Both the position numbers and the translations under genes were made by a program. A DNA stretch of 13,996 nucleotides. Origin: Nitrospirae bacterium RBG_13_39_12. Its GTDB lineage: Bacteria; Nitrospirota; Thermodesulfovibrionia; Thermodesulfovibrionales; SM23-35. Positions 13,842-13,996 of the stretch are shown here, one piece after another. Within the stretch, counting starts at the first letter, position 1. Every line of letters starts with the position of its first letter. The notes under the pieces are model-generated. The model worked only from the letters and a program-made list of their open reading frames with translations. It was not told where the DNA came from and did not search any database. The stretch covers positions 1-13,996 of the forward strand of contig MHEF01000161.1 of assembly GCA_001805125.1 (NCBI GenBank), in the 5' to 3' direction.

Positions 13842-13996
13842 TTAAAGAGCAACCTGCAAGGTAAGCTGAAATCTCTTATCGTCTTTTAAAGATTTATCCT
13901 TGTAATTCATATGGTCGTAATCAAGTAAAACCATATTCTTATGCTGTTTGTAGAAATGATACGCAATACCTGCAATGTATCTCTCATTCTCATCAT
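13842..13996 (-). CDS. C-terminal end of a probable outer-membrane beta-barrel porin (partial)
   Basis: The minus strand is open from the window edge to TAA at 13844-13842, giving 51 residues. The pattern is alternating hydrophobic/polar strands with tight turns, namely ERYIAGIAYHFY, NMVLLDYDHMNY and a final strand RFQLTLQVAL. That is how phosphate-selective porin (OprP/OprO-like) and related barrels end. The last residue is Leu rather than the usual Phe of the BAM recognition signal. The family assignment rests on this tail only. If it is a phosphate-type porin, its position 2 kb from pstS would make sense, but this is inference. Confidence 0.7.
   Translation of the reverse strand, partial: DENERYIAGIAYHFYKQHKNMVLLDYDHMNYKDKSLKDDKRFQLTLQVAL

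Overview
The window looks like a piece of chromosome from a moderately AT-rich Gram-negative bacterium. It has the end of a probable outer-membrane porin, two predicted lipoproteins, c-di-GMP signalling proteins, and a PAS/GAF protein whose C-terminal CxxC...CxxC domain is common in Desulfobacterota and Nitrospirota. That phylum guess comes from family flavour, not a marker gene. No rRNA, tRNA, CRISPR array or intact transposase was seen.

Layout. 1-483: tail of an unrecognised protein, then a GC-rich non-coding repeat of four back-to-back hairpins between inverted GTCATTCC-type ends, flanked by two related hairpins. 484-2396 (minus strand): a 76-aa protein resembling a histidine-kinase dimerisation helix pair without its histidine, an exported protein of unknown function, and a response regulator with a GGDEF diguanylate cyclase domain. 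2629-4842 (minus): glucose-6-phosphate isomerase and a double-ACT protein. 5084-6788 (plus): a small cupin-like protein behind a good sigma-70-type promoter, two small lipoproteins, and the tail of a broken GGDEF gene.

6870-11883 (minus) is the best understood part: a complete high-affinity phosphate uptake operon, pstS-pstC-pstA-pstB-phoU-phoU. pstC/pstA, pstA/pstB and pstB/phoU overlap by 4, 7 and 1 nt, and the last two genes are tandem phoU paralogues. PstS captures phosphate in the periplasm, PstC/PstA form the channel, PstB drives it with ATP, and the PhoU proteins are expected to pass transport status to a PhoR/PhoB-type pair, which is not in this window. The 416-bp region upstream of pstS carries two separate arrays of four hexamers at exact 11-bp periodicity. 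Each array is followed after exactly 9 bp by a -10-like hexamer. This reads as two tandem Pho-box promoters. A near-perfect Shine-Dalgarno followed by ATG-TAA lies between them.

12300-13996: a PAS-GAF-CxxC sensor gene split by an apparent one-base deletion in a T run, a 50-aa cysteine-rich ORF with a possible ribosome binding site, and on the minus strand the C-terminal end of a probable beta-barrel porin with its own intrinsic terminator. The most notable signals are the dual Pho promoter, the start-stop motif in the pstS leader, the small Cys-rich ORF and the His-less kinase-like mini-protein. No clearly new multi-gene system was identified.
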